Shown: positions 1 through 11,665 of the stretch, one piece after another
Position numbering within the stretch: position 1 is the first letter of the stretch
Layout of the letters: every line of letters begins with the position of its first letter
NCBI GenBank assembly: GCA_963556495.2
Contig: OY747712.1
Coordinates: forward strand, 17,448,735-17,512,734
DNA: 64,000 bases
Direction of reading: 5' to 3'
Source of the DNA: Valencia hispanica
Lineage: Eukaryota; Chordata; Actinopteri; Cyprinodontiformes; Valenciidae
Position numbers and translations under genes: made by a program
Notes under the pieces: generated by a model
Seen by the model: only the letters and a program-made list of their open reading frames with translations
What the model was told of the DNA's origin: nothing
Databases searched by the model: none

Positions 1-1970
1 ACTGACAGGAAGGGAATTTAATCAGAAGAACAGCCAAGAAGGCCTATGGTAACTCTGGAGAAACTGCAGAGATCCAAACTTAAGGAAGGAGAAGTTCTAC
101 TGGTAGTTTGACACACGCCATGTAGGGAACATAGCAAGCATGTGGAAGAAGCTTTATACTTCTCCGTCTGTGGAGGTGCGGAGACACACAGCGACATTAT
201 CTGTCAACGCATGGGCACTCCATCACTCAGGCAAGGACGCACGGAGTAGAGCCCAATTTTTTTAACTATCCGTTGAGCACAACGGAGAGCGCACATCTGT
301 GATTGGTCAGCCCAAGATCATTTAACCAGAACAGCGCCCTATAGTCGATGCAATTAGTAGTCAATGCCGCTTTTGGCCACTAGATGCTTTATATTGCAAT
401 TCCAGTTCCTCTAATGTGGTCTTTTGTCAATTTGGAACACCAGGAAGTGTAGAAAACAACTAAATAGACTAGTGTGTTTGTTTGTTTACATCCATTTTTA
501 GAGTATTCAATGAGCTGCACTTCTAGTAAAAAGCTTTCCAGCTCAATCAAAACTCGCTCTCTGTCGGCCATTGCTCCTTGAGTGGATGTGTTTACAAGTA
601 ATAAATAAACTGTCGTTGACCACAAACGTCACTGCAATGGTAGGCAAACCCGCCAGAAAAGGTCTGCACCTCCTGCTGTCTTGGTGGAGAATTGCTTTGT
701 TACACTGACACCAACGGAGAAATATAAAAGGAAATCGTCTTCTTCAATACATGTGTGTGCAAACTTGCAGATGGAGAAGTATAAACTAGGCTTCAGAAAA
801 AAACAAAATTAAACTTTATGGCCTGCATGAATGCAGAAAAACACAGCAGTAAGATTTGGGGATGTTTCCAGAAATCACTAGTCAGTTATTTGGAACATAG
901 ATGGAGCTAAATACAGACTAATAATAGAAAAAAAGCTGTTTTAGGGAGAGGGTGGGGTGGAACTTAACCTTTCACCGAGACAACAACACCAAACATACAG
1001 CCGAAGACACAACAGAATGATTTAGATCAAATATGTCAACCTCAAGGCAGATGGGGCCACATCAAGCCTGCAATACAATTGTATTTGGGCCATAAGATAA
1101 GACAGCATCTTTTTTTTGTGTTTCCAAGAAAACACAAACCAAAAACCAGCACTACAGAGTTACCAAATGCACTTTTTTGCTGACAAAATGAACCTGCTGG
1201 TGCTGTGCTGTTTTTTAAGAGCAATACATAATGTGGAATTGTCCGGCAATCAATGGAGAACACCTGCAAACATCAAGATAGAGTTTATATAGATGCTCAG
1301 CATATTTGGTAGCAAGATAACAGTGGGAGCAACTGTTCTGGGTGGAGATAAACAGGACGGCTCATGGGAGCCAACCTACTGATGGGAACCTCTAAAGTAT
1401 TCCTTTACCAAAGCTCAGAATCCATCACCAAACATTAGTGATCTTATTGTCAAGATAATGCTACATTATGGCGTAAAGAGCAGAAAAAAATGCAAAATAT
1501 ATTTATTTAAAATGCATAATTTAACATTTTCCCTGCAATGACGAGACTGTTGTTGATTTAAAGACCTGAAAGTTGTCACTAGCTTTTTTATTTATATATT
1601 CTGCTCAGCTTGATTAATATTTTCTATTTAGACCAAGGCCAGGTAATTTGTTAGAACGGCCCTAAATCCAACTAATATGTGCAAAGATTTGAAAATTTAT
1701 GCTCACAGAGGCTCTGCATCCAATCTGGCTGAGCTCGAAATATTTGGCAATGTAAAATTGGCAAAGAATAAAAACTCTCCAGACATGTAAAGCTGGTAGA
1801 CACGCATAGAGAAAGATTTGCAGCTGATGCTGTTGTGAAGGGTGGTTCTACGATTTATTGACTCAAGGAGGCTGAATACAACGGAACACCCAACTTTGCA
1901 GATTTCTATTAGTGAAAAACACCACTTGTTGAATAGGTTCAAGGAATGTGAATCCTTTTGCAAAGCACTG
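1..1970 (+). mobile_element. Decayed Tc1-like transposon (relic)
   Basis: Words typical of a Tc1 transposase gene appear in order on the plus strand, for example GCATGTGGAAGAAGC near 139 and the C-terminal part near 1720-1860. The sequence ends in a terminal-repeat remnant, TTTTGCAAAGCACTG followed by TA, at 1956-1972. The frame is broken by many stops. The left end lies outside the window. A MITE sits at 153-785, and roughly 1060-1655 does not resemble the element, so it is probably another insertion or a highly diverged part. It is clearly inactive. Confidence 0.75.
153..785. mobile_element. MITE nested in the Tc1 relic
   Basis: The left end TTTATACTTCTCCGTCTG (153-170) is the reverse complement of the right end CAGATGGAGAAGTATAAA (768-785) with one mismatch. 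A further internal copy of the end lies at about 715-727. There is no coding capacity. Tc1-type sequence resumes on both sides, which shows insertion into an already present Tc1. The end sequence resembles non-autonomous PIF/Harbinger elements of fish, but that family assignment is from memory. Confidence 0.6.
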
Positions 1971-3299
1971 TAGGTAGAATAACTTCTAACAATATCAAAG
2001 CATTTGTTTGAGTCGCTATAAAGCAAACCCCCTTTTCCCAGTAAGAGTGCATTGTTTGCAGGCCTAATTACAGGCCACACATGGTCCTAATAGAAAGAAA
2101 ACATGTTTTGAATTACTCAGGGTTTTAAGAAGTTTATATGAATAAGCATGCCAAACTCAAAGAGCAAAAGGTTTCACTTCTCTCTGCTCTGGTTAAAGCA
2201 TGACCTGGTTGCAACAAACACAAAAGCAACGCAGATCACTTAAAAAAACAAACAAAGAAATATACATTTGAGCAAACAACCAGAAAAACATAACGGTTGT
2301 CGTATTGTTTAATGCTGTCAAAGCAACATGTTTCTAAATTTGTTTTCTAAACTCTCTAAAATGTAGTTAAATTATCCAGAGTTCATGAACAAGTAAATAA
2401 AAGGCTGCTTTGTAACCTCAGAATGAATCTGATTAGTTTTCACCAGAGTGCAAACAGGCAACATTTTTACTTGCAACCCAGTCGCCAAACTAACACCAAG
2501 GCTGCAGCAGCAACCACAGACAGCAACAGCTGCTCTGGCCAAAGCCTGACCAGAAGTGTGACTGATTGACTCGGTTGGAGCCAGCTACCGTTGAAAAGTG
2601 CAGCACCATCTGCAATGTACAGGTGAAAAACACAACATGTGACCCTGCTGCTAACAGGGAGAGTAGTTAGTGATCTAATTGTGACAAAGCTAACAGAAAC
2701 AGAAACAGTGTCTTGTTACTATAAGGTTAGCAGTCAGCTAGTATGTGATAAATTAGTACAAGCTACAAAAAGAACCCCACATAATCTGAAATTGCACATT
2801 TTTCTTTGTGTATAAATAACACCAGGCCCCTGGACTTGAAATTTTGTCCAAACTTAGAAGCAAAAGAACCACAAGAAGTTTTGGTGGTCAGAGAGTTATG
2901 TGAAATTTAAAAGACTGCACTGAGAATGTGCTGGAAACCAGAACCTTACAAGGAAAACCTTTTCTAAGAGTTTTTAGCCAAGCAAAAATGATCATTCAGC
3001 TTCTTTAGTTTACCCAATTTTAATTGAGGAACTACAACAGCTTCCGGTTCAAAGTTCAACATTTCAACAGGTCTTAAAGCTGTGAATAAAGCTTTTAGTG
3101 GTCTTAATGCCTCACCTGGCTCAGAATCTGAGTTCCCAGTTGGAGACTGGCAGAAACTTGAGGGCATGAATACATTGTTCTTGGGAACTGCAAGAAGCCA
3201 GACAGGACACTGCACTCAGCATACAAATCTACCACAAACAAGAATAAAGAAAAAAAAAAAGAGGAGAAAACAGTCTGCTTAGTCACCACATGTCCTTAC
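1971..3299. other. ranbp3 intron 4, mostly unremarkable
   Basis: AT-rich DNA inside the fourth intron of ranbp3 on the minus strand. The only structured stretch is a minus-strand open frame at 2964-3215 (see findings). I see no further ranbp3 exon here. Confidence 0.4.
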
Positions 3300-6200
3300 C
3301 AGAATGAGGGGGTGGGAATGATGAGGTCCGTTCCCTTTTCACAGGGGGGCAATAGCTTCCCTCATCTTTATCTGAATCTGAAAGTAGTAGTAAAATATTG
3401 CTACCGTTAATTTAAGAGGAAATCTTTAGAACAAAACTAAGGAGCAAAAAAGAGACAACTTATAGTATTTTGTTTACCCTCGCCATCTTCTGCACTTGAG
3501 CCTTCTGCAGACCGCTGCAACAGATTACAATAAGACCATAAGTTATTATCCATTCAAAAACACCTTTAAAAGTCAGGAGTAACCTAGAACAAAAAAATGG
3601 TTTGTTGTTTAATGTAAGTATCAAATTAACCCATATAGGTTTTTACTATCTACAAAGAAGAAGTTGTTAACCAGCTGTAAAAAACAACAACATGGTGGTG
3701 AGCTTTTTGGGATAAAGCAAAGTTTTAATAGCAAAGTTTTGGTTAGAAAGTAATAGCTTTAAAACAAATTTGCTCTCATACAGTTCCTAACGTTTATTGT
3801 CATTTTAATGAGATGCCAGCGAAAATGCTGAAGTTACTGCTGTTTACTTCAGCTTTATGGAGCACAGGAGGTCCCACGCTGCTGGGCAAGTGACTGCTGA
3901 TTGCCTGAGCATTAGGGGTGAAACATAGAAAATCCCATCATGATGGCATTATGATTAAATATTGCAACAATAATATAATTTGTAAAAAATAATCCATGTT
4001 TTCCTCTGTCTTTTGTATTGCTTTAGAGATGACCCAATCCAGGATCTTTGGGTTCCAACCCCAAAATCTGATTTTAAATATCCGCCAATACAAAAGAGTT
4101 TCAAATCCAGAACATTTTTACTAGAACATTAACTGCATTTTTCCTGCTGTTACATGCAAATATGAACAAACCACCAAGACAGTGACATCAATACGACTGC
4201 ATTTTGAGCCTTAGAATTATCTTTTATGCCTAAATCCAAGATCACAAATATTGAAAGTTAACTATCTTAGTTAAACCAATTCCAAAACATATCATGGCTT
4301 ATTAGAAGCTAGCATAGCTAAGTAATAGCAGCCTGGCCATTTACTTTATTGATTGTTCCTACCTAATGTCAGAGTCATCCAACAGGCCACTGAAATTCCC
4401 TACTGCGTTATGCTCCATGGAGGTTAAAAGAATAAAATATCCTGTGTTCTAGTTAGACACTGTTGATCCTCTCTAGAGTTTAGGAATTATCTCCTCAAGT
4501 CAAGTCAACTTTATTTACAAAGCACACTGCATACGACAATCGTAAGATCAATGTGCATTAGTTACTACTGTTGGAAACAACCTCCACTGATTTACATGTT
4601 TGCACAATATCAATTACCAACATCTATCTCGTTACCTCCTTTTAACGGAAAAATGTCTCTAAAGAAGATTAAGTTAAGCAGACTGTCCAATAACAAACTG
4701 CCTGTATGGTTAAACTTTATTCATTCTGCCAGAGAGAGAGAGAGAGAGAGAAAGAAAGAGATACAATATATTTGATTAACCTGTACAATTATTTTTGGCT
4801 GTAAGCTTAGACATTGAGGGCAAGATTAGTTAACCTACGACCTGCAGCAACACAGGATCAGTACACCTTGATCGGATCGATCTCCGTTTCTCATCCATCA
4901 TTTCCATTCCTCCAACTCTCTCTGTGACCTTTAGGGCACCATCATGGTTGTCACCTATTAAACACCACGAAGCTCCATAAAGCGTGATAAATAGGTCTTT
5001 GGCATACAAAGGCTAATTGTGACACCTGGAGTACAGCCGTCAACAATTATTGCATAAAAAAAATAAAAAAAACAACCTTAGTGATTTTAGTTTTGCTCAC
5101 ACTGACAATTTGACCATATACTTGCAATATATTGTGCGCACTTGGTGGGCACAAAGTCTATGTCAAGGTATTTGGCTACCCAGGTAATTTCAGTGGGTTT
5201 TAATCTATAAAAGAGTAGAATAGCTAAAGGGGTATGTTATTCTGCACTGTAAACAACAAAACTAAGTGTAGCTCATGTTTCTGCAAAATTTCTGCTTTAG
5301 TTGATGTACATAAAAACAAATGCATGTTATAGCGACTTAAGAACTACAATACCCTATATTTTATATTTTAGCAGGAGTAGGAGTAACCATTTATTTTCTG
5401 TTTGAAATAAATACAGTAACATCATTTTAAACACTTTTTATTTAAATTCTTTGTGAAATTTGTGGTATTTTCACTCACCCCAAGAGAATCTCAAACCAGC
5501 CCCTGCTAACATTTACAGTTCAAATAAAGTGCAAAGTGCTTTCAAAAGAGCAGAAACTTACCTTCTGTGCTTTATCTTTTTGGAAAACAAACACAGGAGG
5601 TGCAATGGCAGGCTTGTCTGTTAAGAAAAGATGTAGACTAGTCATCCAAGCATCAGCTTTAAGTTACCAGTGTTGTTGTACAGCCAACTTTCATGATTTG
5701 TAGATCAAGACGTCAAAGAAAAACACACAAAAGAAAAGCTACAGAAAAAAGCTGATAGAGATCACAATACATGCATAACAAATCAGCATAATAAGACAGC
5801 GAAGTCCAACAACTAAAATTACAGTCAAAAAATACAGTGAGGTACCCTTTAGCATCTTAAACGTTTACATTATGCATGACATTTACCATCTTTTAAATAT
5901 TTATGTTAAGGCGAGTATAAAGGAGTATAAAATCTCGAGTTAGAAAGGTTTCTGTGGTGACAAATTTAAAACTTTAAAGCCAGATAAATTCTTTCCCATA
6001 CAAACTGTGATTGATCATACAATCCGTGATTGATCATACAATCCAATTAGAATAAATTATGTAGATCAAAGCTAACAATATCAACAATATGCGTCAATGA
6101 AGAAGCCAGTATATTGTTATTTAAATATATAAATCTGCCTTAGCAAACAGCAACATAATTTCATAAATTTTTTTTGGTCGCTAAAAATGTACCCCCAAGA

Positions 6201-7401
6201 TTTAACTTCACCTATCAGCTACTGCCGTAAACAGAGGAGGAAGAGCACTCACAAGGCTAGGCAATGATCTGGAGTCACCTCAAGCTACTTAAAGCATCTT
6301 CACGGTGTACACACACACCTCTGAGAGACGTGTAATCCTATAACGTTATCAGACAAAGGTTTTCCTGTGTCTCAGTTGGGCCTTTTTCCCGGGCAGGTGT
6401 AGCGTCATTAACGCTGCCTGCCCTACAAAAATGCCCATGCAGCCTAAAACAGAAGAGCATCTGGTTAATATACTGCGAAGCTGTTTAACAATCACTGCAC
6501 AAATGGATCATGCTGGTTCTGATTGGTGCAACAACGCAATGCATGCCAAGTGACCTATATTTATCATCCATCTTTGTTTTCATTTGTAGTGTCATTAAAA
6601 TCAACCAATATGACAAAAATATTAATTCCTGCAAGCAATGCTGGTCTTCGCGTCAAATTACCGGAGGTGGTCCCGACTTATGTTAACCAGCTAGCACTTT
6701 TACTATGACCCTTTCCAGCAAATAGTCGCCGCTACCGGTTCCTCCATAAAGCACAGCTATAGTTAGCTTGCTAATTCGCTTCATCCCTCATGAGTCATCT
6801 CTCCTAACAGCCAATGCTACTAAGATTCTCACCCTGTTCGCTTTAGTTTGATAATAGCCCAAAGGGGATCTGTTAAACGCATAAAAAGACTAACTTATAC
6901 AAAAGCGAGCCGCTTTAAGCCTGGTCTTATTAGCCGTTTTCACCCTTACGCGCCTAAAACCAGCGTTAGCCGCTTCACGGCAGTCAAAAAGAGGAATCCA
7001 GCATCAAATGAGCTTAAGTGGACAGTGTTGTTCCCTACTTATATTATTACAATAAAAAACCATGCAGTCAACTTACTGAAAACTGATCACAAATGGTCAA
7101 ACACAGGCTAAAAATAACCAGGGCGCTATTGCTTCGGGAGGTAAACCGACATATTCCAAGTATTAGCCTGATCCCAACCGTTAGCATTGTTAGCCTGTTT
7201 GCTAACGTTGTGGGTTTTATAAACGCCGCGACGCCAGACGGTTCTCGAAGACACTAACAAACATGGGACCGAGATGTTTCATTGCAGCTGCTGCGTGTGC
7301 AGACACAATTGTAAGGAGCATATAGATCAGCAGGTAAAGCTTGATGGGGGTTTTTTTCCTCACACTGCTACTTACTCACCTTCGTTTGCCAAGTCCGCCA
7401 T
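3300..7401 (-). CDS. ranbp3: Ran-binding protein 3, N-terminal exons (partial)
   Basis: RanBP3 is a nuclear Ran-binding cofactor of the exportin CRM1. Four coding exons are read on the minus strand: 7380-7401, 5562-5617, 3478-3514 and 3300-3377, all bounded by AG/GT with phases that join. The joined start reads MADLANEDKPAIAPPVFVF, nearly identical to the known vertebrate RanBP3 N-terminus. Exon 4 encodes SYCPPVKRERTSS, the conserved basic segment expected to carry the nuclear localisation signal. About 64 codons are visible. The FG-type motifs and the C-terminal Ran-binding domain must lie left of the window. The ATG at 7399-7401 is the only start consistent with the family. Exon 2 has a decayed duplicate at 8139-8189, upstream of exon 1. 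One paralogue of a teleost pair cannot be told from the other. Confidence 0.9.
4495..4560. repeat. Short fish interspersed repeat fragment
   Basis: The words CAAGTCAAGTCAACTTTATT (4498-4517) followed by AAAGCAC match a fragment common in fish genomes. Its class is not clear to me. It lies in ranbp3 intron 2. Confidence 0.35.
5333..5810. repeat. Source copy of segmental duplication around ranbp3 exon 2
   Basis: This stretch, which includes exon 2 (5562-5617), is matched at lower identity by 7905-8360 in the same orientation. Shared landmarks in the same order include TCTGTTTGAAATAAA, AGAGAATCTCAAACCAG, TTTACAGTTCAAATAAAGT, the exon with its splice donor, CATCAGCTTTAAGTTAC and TCATGATTTGTAG. 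Confidence 0.8.
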
Positions 7402-7520
7402 TTTACTTCGACGCTCTCACACCCACAACCCACCGCGCAGATTAACACAAGCCGAGGCAGAGGTGCTTTCAGTCAGGCCCGGGGGCCCGACGAGTCAGCG
7501 TACTATACTCTTCCTGTCCT
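7402..7520 (-). promoter_or_regulatory. ranbp3: ranbp3 5' UTR / promoter region
   Basis: Directly upstream of the ranbp3 ATG on the minus strand. This stretch is richer in G+C and CpG than its surroundings and includes a GC palindrome, CCCGGGGGCCCG, at 7477-7488. I see no TATA box, consistent with a housekeeping promoter. The transcription start was not determined. Confidence 0.4.
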
Positions 7521-7904
7521 AGAGTTATAATTATTGTGCCGTGACGCTAACATAAATGTAAATAATCACAAAGAGACAACATGACAGCGGGAAAAAATTG
7601 TTATGCAATACTTTCTCCCCCCCACAAAAGAACTGCAAAGAGTAGTTAAATACATAAACTGAGACATAAATTGTCAGACAGAAGGGCCACGAGACAAAAT
7701 GCTTCTCAAAGTTGCCAACTCTCACTCTTTCAGGGTAATATTCCACATTTTCATATAGTTTTTCTGCCCCCCCCCCCCTCTCTTTATAATGAAAAATACA
7801 GTTCCCAACCAGGATATAAGGACAGAGCAAATAAAGAGGATTAGGGCCACTGAAAAAGACATTTCTGACTTTAATCTCAGAATTCTGATAATTATTCTTG
7901 TGCT

Positions 7905-8360
7905 TTAAGAACTGTGCAATGGCCCGTATTTTATATTATTTTAGCAGCAACAGTTTCTTTTCTGTTTGAAATAAAAGCAGTTACATCATGTTACACATTA
8001 CATTTTTTTTGTTAAAGTATGAACCCAGTGATATTTTTACCCACACGAAGAGAATCTCAAACCAGTCAATGTCTGCTTTTACAGTTCAAATAAAGTAGAC
8101 AGTGTAGACAGTGCTTTAAAAAAAGAGCAGCAACTTACCTTGTGTGCTTGATCTTTTTGTAAAACAAACACAGGAGGTGCAACGGCAGGGGTATAGAGGG
8201 GTCATAGCATCAGCTTTAAGTTACATGTATTGTTGTCTAGTTAACTTTTCATGATTTGTAGTTTAAAAAGTAAAAAACAAAAAAGCTTCAGAATGAAATC
8301 AGATAGAGATCACAACAATAATGCTTAACAAATAAACATAATAAAACGACAAAATTTAAT
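7905..8360 (-). pseudogene. Duplicated, decayed ranbp3 exon 2 with flanking intron
   Basis: Second copy of the 5333-5810 block. The exon-like part at 8139-8189 keeps the splice donor (GTAAGT on the minus strand) and an open frame, PAVAPPVFVLQKDQAHK, with four changes against the true exon. The acceptor and first codon are lost: the true exon has AACAG before ACAAG, while this copy has CTATACC. It lies upstream of exon 1 in gene orientation, so it cannot serve as a normal second exon. Confidence 0.75.
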
Positions 8361-8426
8361 CTCAGAATTCATTTTTTTTAATAACTTTTTTTTTTTACTT
8401 TTCCAGACATAAAAGGAAGAATTCTG

Positions 8427-8450
8427 AGAAAGAAAGAAAGAAAGAAAGAA
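8427..8450. repeat. (GAAA)n microsatellite
   Basis: About six AAAG/GAAA units, AT-rich on both sides. Confidence 0.85.
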
Positions 8451-8714
8451 TAAAGATCCCAAATCTATTGATCTATTCAGAGGTGACAGACCAGTAATGT
8501 TGTATTATGCCTCTCTGCTGTACTGTCCCTTTTTAGGTGTGAGTTAGCAAGTGCACCACAAATGCTTATCATTTATGAAAGTATAGGGATACATTTTTGT
8601 AATAATTATCATTATTCATATTAATTACAAAAATAGCATCATCATAATAATAATAATCATACAATGGAAATCATCCATCTTTCAATCCAACTTATGCTTT
8701 TTCCATACAGGGCA

Positions 8715-8721
8715 ACACACA

Positions 8722-8755
<34 letters not shown>

Positions 8756-8759
8756 CGCG

Positions 8760-8790
<31 letters not shown>
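8715..8790. repeat. Compound (CA)n-(GC)n-(AC)n repeat
   Basis: About 20 CA units (with one imperfection near 8724), then ATGCGC leading into seven GC units (8755-8768), then about eleven AC units. It is alternating purine-pyrimidine for nearly 75 bp, a classic potential Z-DNA tract. Confidence 0.9.
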
Positions 8791-9062
8791 GTCTTGCTAA
8801 ACGTGTGTTGACATTGTTTTGACTTCCATTGATTTTACTATGCCTAACCCAGACACTTTCCCTAAACCTAACCATTAGTGACACATGCCTAACCCTAACC
8901 TTAACCTAAACCTAATTCACACCATACCTCTAAACCTAACTAGTAGAGTTTAATAGCTTGTTAAACATTGTGTGGACCAGGCAAAATGTCCTCACAACTA
9001 CAAATGTCCCCACAATGCTGGTGGCCTGTCAAAGGTTGGTCCACACAAGTACAGCTATACAT

Positions 9063-9064
<2 letters not shown>
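8791..9064. repeat. Fish interspersed repeat with degenerate CCTAAC units
   Basis: Contains several degenerate telomere-like words (CCTAACCCTAACCTTAACCT around 8887-8906, CCTAAACCTAACC around 8863) in a unit that also holds GTGGACCAGGCAAAATGTCC and GTCCACACAAGTACAG, all bracketed by CA repeats. Similar units are dispersed in fish genomes. It is not a true telomere. Confidence 0.55.

Positions 9065-9151
<87 letters not shown>
9065..9151. repeat. (AC)n microsatellite, about 43 units
   Basis: Uninterrupted AC dinucleotides. Long histidine/threonine or valine/cysteine frames across it are artefacts of the repeat. Confidence 0.97.
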
Positions 9152-9153
<2 letters not shown>

Positions 9154-11039
9154 ACTAAGTGCAGCTTAGAAAGACCCCAAATAATCATAAAATAGTCATT
9201 TTATTGCACTGTGGGAGGAGGCCAGAGTACCCTGAAAGAACCCACATATGTACAGTGAGAATATATCAATAGCATTTTAGCCCAATATGCAAACTCCATG
9301 CAGAAAGAGCCAAGGCTGGGATTTAAACCCAAAACCTTCTTCCTGTAACACAACAAATGCTAACCACTCCTCCATCTTGCAATCCTAAAGGAAATTATAG
9401 TAAAGAAAAAGATTTGGGAAGGAAAAAAAATATTAATACTATTAAAACGACAACAAGCATTTTATTTTGCAAGGCATACAAATACATGCTTACTGTTATA
9501 TGTACCTCTAGTCCAGCGAGCAGCAACATTTCCTATCCAGAGTCACCATAGGTCCTTGTTCCTGTAAAAATATTTATTTTCAGTTGCCAAAAACATTAGA
9601 CCCCTTGGTGAAAAGGATAAAGTCTTTTGAATATGTCCTATATAAAACGTTGTTTTATAATTACTGTAAATAATCATTACAAATTTATTTTTTTTAAATT
9701 CAGAACAAAGAAAAATATCTAACCTTTACAGGGGGAAAGTTTTTTTGTGAATTAATGGAATTCTTTTGTAGAAATTCTTGACAAATAGTGGATAAAACAT
9801 TACATTTTGTCTGCCTGAATAATTACATTTCTTATTTTGACATAATATTTGGCTACTTATTAGGTTCACAATGAAAGTGCCAAAATTGAACATGTAGTCA
9901 TGTGGTATGTATGCCTTTGTTGATGTGTTTTATTTACTTCGAAATGAAAAACTTTATTTACTTTTGCAACATTTTCAGCCCTGTTTCTGTAGTTGTTGTT
10001 GTTTCAGTTGACAGTGACAGTTTTAGTGCATTTTCTGAATCACAGCATGGAAATAAAAACCCTTTTAAAATCATTTTAGCCCAAAGAGCTATCGCAAAAC
10101 CATGGATTTTTGTAAAAATGTTTCATGCTTTTTCAGCTTTCTGCTTGCTTTTGTGGTGATGCATTTAAAATGTCCTGCCACTAGAGGGCAAACTACCATC
10201 ATCTTCTGTAGAAGTTTAAACAGACCTCACGGAGAAACATAACTAAGGTGATGTATCAAACCGAACGATTTATTAATACTTTCGATATAATATAACATGT
10301 AAGCATTAGAAAATCTTAATGTCATCTATCATCTTTGGAGAATGAGATTAAAACGGTAATAAAGGGGCTCTTGATTGTAAAATGAAACCCTCAATGGTTT
10401 CTGTATCTGAACCCTTGAAATCCCAATGAAACCGCTACTTTTCCAGCTAAACAATCAATCAAACAATCAAAGCAAAAGCTTCAACTCAATATGCATTAAA
10501 TGTTAATTTAAAAAGTTGATAACATGCTATGTCAGTCAAGTGAATAACCTTGGATTAGTTGGATTGTTGAAGGAAAAAAAGTGGAAAAGAAAACATATTT
10601 TGTGCCAGCTTACTTTGGGGATGGTTAAGACATGCTGAGTGCAGGACATTTCATGAGAATTTGTGCTGAACAATGTCAAGCTAGAGAGTCAGGCTCCAAA
10701 TATCCCTTCAGGTTAAACTCAAACAGGCCACTGCATGCATTGATGCTGTCAGTTACGGATGGGCTTCATTTGTTAAAAAAGCTTGGCTTGAGCTTTGGGG
10801 GTAAAAGAGTTTCAGTTCTTCTCTGATGCGTTAGTGTATCTAAAGTGTCCGGTGGATTACAGTGAAAACTGCACCTGATTAGGCTTTATACGACACTCTG
10901 AAATAGCGAATGAAAAATGTTTTTTCTAAACTTGCAAGTTTAACAGAAGTGTAGTTCTCAGACATTTTATAACACGCAGCACCACATCAAATAATTCAAA
11001 CAAGTTTTTAGAAAACAAAAGAAATAAAAAACTATGACT
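9152..11039. other. Intergenic DNA, no gene seen
   Basis: AT-rich. Open frames up to about 85 codons (for example 9902-10159) show no recognisable domain or splice context. A CTCF-like word at 10178-10191 is listed separately. Confidence 0.4.
10178..10191 (+). promoter_or_regulatory. CTCF-like motif (weak)
   Basis: CCACTAGAGGGCAA fits 13 of 14 positions of the CTCF core CCASYAGRKGGCRS. A single short motif is weak evidence. Confidence 0.25.
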
Positions 11040-11665
11040 GCTCTCCCTGCTGTTGCCAAAGAAATATCTACTGATTAATAAAGTAAAAGAAACATCATTT
11101 AAAATTCTTCACAGATGTTATCCGGTCAAAGTTTTTCTACAAAAAAAATATAAATGGGAAATGGACTGTGTACATTTTGTAAAAATTATGATGAATCTTT
11201 GTTACACTTGTTCTGGGACTGCAACTATACAAAAATGTTTTGGACTGATACAATGAACTTTCTTTACACAAAAGGTATAAACATCCCCCTAGACAAAAAA
11301 ACATGTACTGTTTGGTATTGAAAAACGTGACCTTAAAGACTCTGAAAAGCTATATACCGCTAATCTGCTTGTTTTATATGGGAAGTATCACATTCACACC
11401 TCTAAATTTAAGCGTCAGAAACCTTACTTTAAAACATTCTTAGGAACATTTAACATTTATATAGACAGTATTAGATTTAGCACTAACTCTAAAGCCATCC
11501 GAACTATGGCTGCCTTTGAAAAAAGTATTCTAAACCCTCCTGTGTCACAATTATCTGTATTATAATGAATATATTTCTTGATTTTTCTATGCTCTGATTG
11601 TATAGTTCTGCAATCTCTGTATTTGTCCTATGTTCAATAAAAGTTTTTTTTTTTTAATAAAAAAA
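11040..11665 (+). mobile_element. 3' end of an L1/Tx1-type LINE (relic)
   Basis: Conceptual translation with a few frame breaks gives the C-terminal part of an L1-like ORF2: KILHRCYPVKVFLQKK, then a C-x2-C ... ES-LLHLFWDC ... FW pattern near 11170-11240, the usual C-terminal zinc-knuckle-like region. A Lys/Arg-rich stretch follows (KFKRQKPYFKTFL) and a 3' region ends in AATAAAAG and an A/T-rich tail at 11636-11667. The 5' part, including the reverse transcriptase, is absent, as in ordinary 5'-truncated LINE insertions. Confidence 0.6.

Noticed and set aside
6848..7111. 87-codon frame near the ranbp3 promoter on the plus strand
   Set aside because: Lies in ranbp3 intron 1; no domain and no splice-bounded structure.
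8958..9195. Histidine/threonine and valine/cysteine frames
   Set aside because: Translation of the AC repeat.
9902..10159. 85-codon open frame
   Set aside because: Low-complexity hydrophobic composition, no domain, no splice context.
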